Shown here in pieces: positions 43,290-46,087 of a stretch of 46,087 bases of DNA (within the stretch, counting starts at the first letter, position 1; every line of letters begins with the position of its first letter). The stretch covers positions 1-46,087 of the forward strand of contig NZ_JAPYPC010000014.1 of NCBI RefSeq assembly GCF_029937855.1. The letters are read 5' to 3'. The notes beneath the pieces were generated by a model. That model saw nothing but the letters and a program-made list of their open reading frames with translations. It was not told the origin of the DNA and made no database searches. This DNA comes from Christiangramia sp. (lineage in GTDB: Bacteria > Bacteroidota > Bacteroidia > Flavobacteriales > Flavobacteriaceae). The translations under genes and the position numbers were made by a program.

Positions 43290-46087
43290 TTAAAAATCTA
43301 TAGATTCGTAAATCACTTTCTGGATCTCAGAGCGTATATCTTCCCGAATAAGTTTTCTGTTATTCGAATCTGGATATGTTCGGTTAGACAAAAATACATA
43401 AACAATTTCTTCCTCCGGATCTGCCCAGGCTAAGGTTCCTGTAAAGCCGCTATGCCCAAAGCTGGACATGGAAACACAATTACAGGTAGGCCCCACTTGC
43501 TTTAGTTGTGGTTTGTCGAAGCCCACACCTCGCCTTACATCATCTTCACAATAATAACAAGTATTATACTTATCTATAGTTTCTTCATTCAGAAATTTCT
43601 CTCCTCCATAAGAACCGCCGTTTAAATAGGTTTGCATGATCTTGGCAACATCATTGGCGGTACTAAAAAGGCCTGCATGACCGCCAATACCCCCTTGCAT
43701 GGCAGCTCCCTGGTCATGAACATAACCTCTTACCACCTGCCTTCTCCATAATTGGTCATTCTCGGTAGGCGCTATTTGTAAACTATCAAATCTCGTTCTT
43801 GGCAAATACCCGGTATAATTTGCACCCAGGCGCTGATAAAGGTGTTCCTGTGTAATATTTTGCATAGAAGAATCATAATACGCTTCCAGGTAATATTTTA
43901 AGAGATAATAGGGAAGATCACTGTATTTATAAGCCAATCGTCTCTCCAGGTCACTATTTCTGATGGTATTCACAATGGTATCGCCAATATCTTTTCTAAT
44001 AAACATCTTATCTGCTACCTGAGCATTAAATAATTCTGACGGAACCTCACTATAATAAGAGTTAGAAACTTTTTTGGTTCTTGGATCTATAGTTGAAATG
44101 TAAAAAGGGATCCAGGCCTGCAATCTGGCATAATGCATCAACATATCCTGTAACCTGATATTCTGTTTATTTGAGCCTTTAAAGGAAGGGAAAAGCTCTC
44201 CCAATGTAGTATCAAAACCTAAAACTCCTTTTTCATCCAATTCCATGACCAAGGGCAGAGTAGCAAGAATCTTAGTTAATGAGGCCAGATCATAAACCGT
44301 AGTATCGCTCACCGGCAATTCTTTTTCATAGGTTTGATATCCAAAACTCTTTTGATAGAATACCTTTCCTTTTCTCGCTACCAGAATTTGAGCTCCAGGA
44401 GTCATCTTTTTATCTATGGCATTTTTTATAATACTATCTATCTTCTTCAGTTTTGCTGAATTCATTCCCACACTTTCCGGGGTACCGTAAGCCAGTCTTT
44501 TCAGGTTTTTTGTATTGAAACCAGTGTTTACAGGGAATTCACTCTTAATACTTACCGGAAGCCTACCCCTGGCATTTAAAGCCCCAAACAACACCTGAGC
44601 AACTTTTTCCTGGGCAACAGGATGATTTTGATATCCTATAATAATCCCCTCCAGATTGGCAAAGCTCTTTACCTCATTAAGTGCATAGGGTCTGGAAAAC
44701 AGTGATAATACCGTTTTATTTTTTCTGGCTATTTCATGCAACCAAACCAACTCCTTATCAGAAAACTTATAAGAAGCCCAGGGACTTTTATTCGATTTAT
44801 GAAAGCCAATCACCACATAGTTGTAAGCCTCCAATTTCTCAAGCAAATCCGGCAACTTAGCTGCTTTTACCCAATCAATTTCAGCATATTTTTTCATCTG
44901 GTTCAAAAACGGACTTCCGTCATCATCACCAAAATTGACATAGGCTATTTTCTGCTTTTCCAGATTTTTTACAGGAACAACTGCTTTATTATTTTTTATA
45001 AGAGTTGTTGCATTTTCATAAAGCTCACCTAATAAAGCCTCATCTCTTGAGGTATATAATTCTTCTATAAGAAAATTAGTAGTAATCGGCTGGAAATTAT
45101 TTAAACCTACCTTATATTTTGCATAAAGTATCTTCTTTACTGAAAGCTGCAATCTTTCTTCTGAAACCTGCCCAGAATTTACCGCCTCTATAATACTGGC
45201 CGCTGCTTTTCCAATATCTTCACTCATAAGCAACACATCATTTCCTGCCATAAAAGCATCCAGGTCTACTTCACCTGGCTCTTTATTTTTAGACACGCCC
45301 TTCATATCCAGGGCATCAGTAAAAATAAGTCCATTAAAGCCCATATTTTTTTTGAGAATATCAGTGATAATGCTTTTGGAAAGCGATGCAGGTTTTCCGT
45401 CTTTTGATTCCAAGGTGGGGACATTTAAATGTGCAACCATAACACTGCTTAGACCCTTTGGGATAAGTTCCCGGTAAGGATGGAGCTCAACTTCGTTAAT
45501 TCTTTCCGCAGAAAAATTTATTGTTGGTAAGGTTTTATGCGAATCGGAATCTGTATCACCATGTCCCGGAAAATGTTTTGCACTGCTAAGCACCCCTTCC
45601 CTGTGCATCCCATTCATAAAAGCCAGTGCTTTTTCTGTGACATTTATTTTATCCTCGCCAAATGATCTGTTGCCAATAATGGGATTATCGGGATTGGTGT
45701 TAATATCCACTACCGGGGCAAAGTTAAAATGCACTCCGAGTCTTTTAGTATGCCGGGATATGGCAGCACCTGCCTCCTCTATTAATTTATTATCCTGAAT
45801 GGCACCCAGCGTCATATTCCAGGGTAAAGCAAAAGTACTGTCAAGCCTCATGGCAAGACCCCACTCTGCATCCATACCCACAAGAAGTGGTATTTTAGAC
45901 ATTTTTTGAAATTCATTGGTAAGCTGCGCCTGCCTTACCGGGCCACCTTTAGAGAAAATAAGTCCCCCAATATGATTTTCCCTGATCTGTTTTCGAATAC
46001 TATCAGCTTCGTTCTCATTCCTGGACCAGATACTGGCCATAAATAACTGTCCTACTTTTTCCTTTAAGTTCATGGAATCATACACAC
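43290..46087 (-). CDS. GH3 (NagZ-like) glycosidase fused to a beta-lactamase-like serine hydrolase, N-terminus cut by window edge
   Basis: At least 931 residues; the frame is still open at the window end, so the first residues, probably a signal peptide, are missing. Visible residues 1-330 are a GH3 domain with SAKHFPGHGDTDSDSH at 168-183 (the Asp-His general acid/base loop of NagZ-type N-acetylglucosaminidases) and the nucleophile Asp257 in FTDALDMKG. Residues about 345-530 are a GH3 C-terminal domain. Residues about 540-925 form a class C beta-lactamase/DD-peptidase fold with SLTK (SxxK), a YKYSD segment and HSGFTG. It is likely an envelope enzyme in peptidoglycan recycling. bshA follows 3 bp later. 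Confidence 0.9.
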   Translation of the reverse strand, partial: VYDSMNLKEKVGQLFMASIWSRNENEADSIRKQIRENHIGGLIFSKGGPVRQAQLTNEFQKMSKIPLLVGMDAEWGLAMRLDSTFALPWNMTLGAIQDNKLIEEAGAAISRHTKRLGVHFNFAPVVDINTNPDNPIIGNRSFGEDKINVTEKALAFMNGMHREGVLSSAKHFPGHGDTDSDSHKTLPTINFSAERINEVELHPYRELIPKGLSSVMVAHLNVPTLESKDGKPASLSKSIITDILKKNMGFNGLIFTDALDMKGVSKNKEPGEVDLDAFMAGNDVLLMSEDIGKAAASIIEAVNSGQVSEERLQLSVKKILYAKYKVGLNNFQPITTNFLIEELYTSRDEALLGELYENATTLIKNNKAVVPVKNLEKQKIAYVNFGDDDGSPFLNQMKKYAEIDWVKAAKLPDLLEKLEAYNYVVIGFHKSNKSPWASYKFSDKELVWLHEIARKNKTVLSLFSRPYALNEVKSFANLEGIIIGYQNHPVAQEKVAQVLFGALNARGRLPVSIKSEFPVNTGFNTKNLKRLAYGTPESVGMNSAKLKKIDSIIKNAIDKKMTPGAQILVARKGKVFYQKSFGYQTYEKELPVSDTTVYDLASLTKILATLPLVMELDEKGVLGFDTTLGELFPSFKGSNKQNIRLQDMLMHYARLQAWIPFYISTIDPRTKKVSNSYYSEVPSELFNAQVADKMFIRKDIGDTIVNTIRNSDLERRLAYKYSDLPYYLLKYYLEAYYDSSMQNITQEHLYQRLGANYTGYLPRTRFDSLQIAPTENDQLWRRQVVRGYVHDQGAAMQGGIGGHAGLFSTANDVAKIMQTYLNGGSYGGEKFLNEETIDKYNTCYYCEDDVRRGVGFDKPQLKQVGPTCNCVSMSSFGHSGFTGTLAWADPEEEIVYVFLSNRTYPDSNNRKLIREDIRSEIQKVIYESIDF

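Overview
The window looks like a chromosomal segment of a marine-type member of Flavobacteriaceae (Bacteroidota), probably near Gramella, Salegentibacter or Zunongwangia. The reasons are the AT-rich sequence, TAnnTTTG-type -7 promoter boxes upstream of many genes, few Shine-Dalgarno sequences, a bshA (bacillithiol) gene, a fused E1 alpha-beta 2-oxoacid dehydrogenase, a MutS2 without the Smr domain, DUF4251 and lipocalin lipoproteins, and an ABC permease fused to an M1 peptidase. The genus is an inference. No rRNA, tRNA, CRISPR array or intact insertion sequence was seen.

Layout. 0.2-6.1 kb: a LytS/LytTR two-component system (minus strand) is divergent from an ABC ATPase and a permease-M1 peptidase fusion. 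Two pairs of direct repeats with 21-bp periodicity lie between them and look like LytTR operators. 6.1-6.9 kb: a gene-free stretch bounded by an 18-bp direct repeat and ending in a long hairpin. 6.9-12.7 kb: a DUF4251 lipoprotein, a small charged protein, a Na+/H+ antiporter, a hibernation factor, aconitase and a membrane protein.

12.7-19.8 kb: the most distinctive part. One tightly packed minus-strand operon encodes, in order of transcription, a flavin oxidoreductase, a SAM methyltransferase, a type III polyketide synthase, an enoyl-reductase-like SDR, a FabZ-like dehydratase, a FabF-like ketosynthase, an ACP and a 4'-phosphopantetheinyl transferase. A metallo-beta-lactamase-fold protein that has lost its metal ligands follows. 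I infer that a dedicated type II fatty-acid-like module makes an acyl chain, the type III PKS extends and cyclises it, and the methyltransferase and flavoenzyme tailor the ring, giving an alkyl-resorcinol, -pyrone or -quinone lipid. I do not know of a characterised product for this arrangement.

19.8-23.5 kb: envelope proteins (OmpA-like lipoprotein, lipocalin, and a 53-residue DUF1328 protein at 21131-21292) and the fused E1 dehydrogenase. 23.5-30 kb: an operon of dioxygenase, YciH/SUI1, DUF1835 protein and nucleoside phosphorylase, then ppk1 overlapping a cytosolic binding-protein-like gene. 29.8-36 kb: ung, mutS2-like, a DCC thioredoxin-like protein, a dicarboxylate symporter and aroC. 36-46 kb: a PAS histidine kinase with a receiver-only regulator, a YdiJ-like FAD/Fe-S dehydrogenase, a small outer-membrane barrel, bshA, and a GH3/beta-lactamase-like fusion cut by the window edge.
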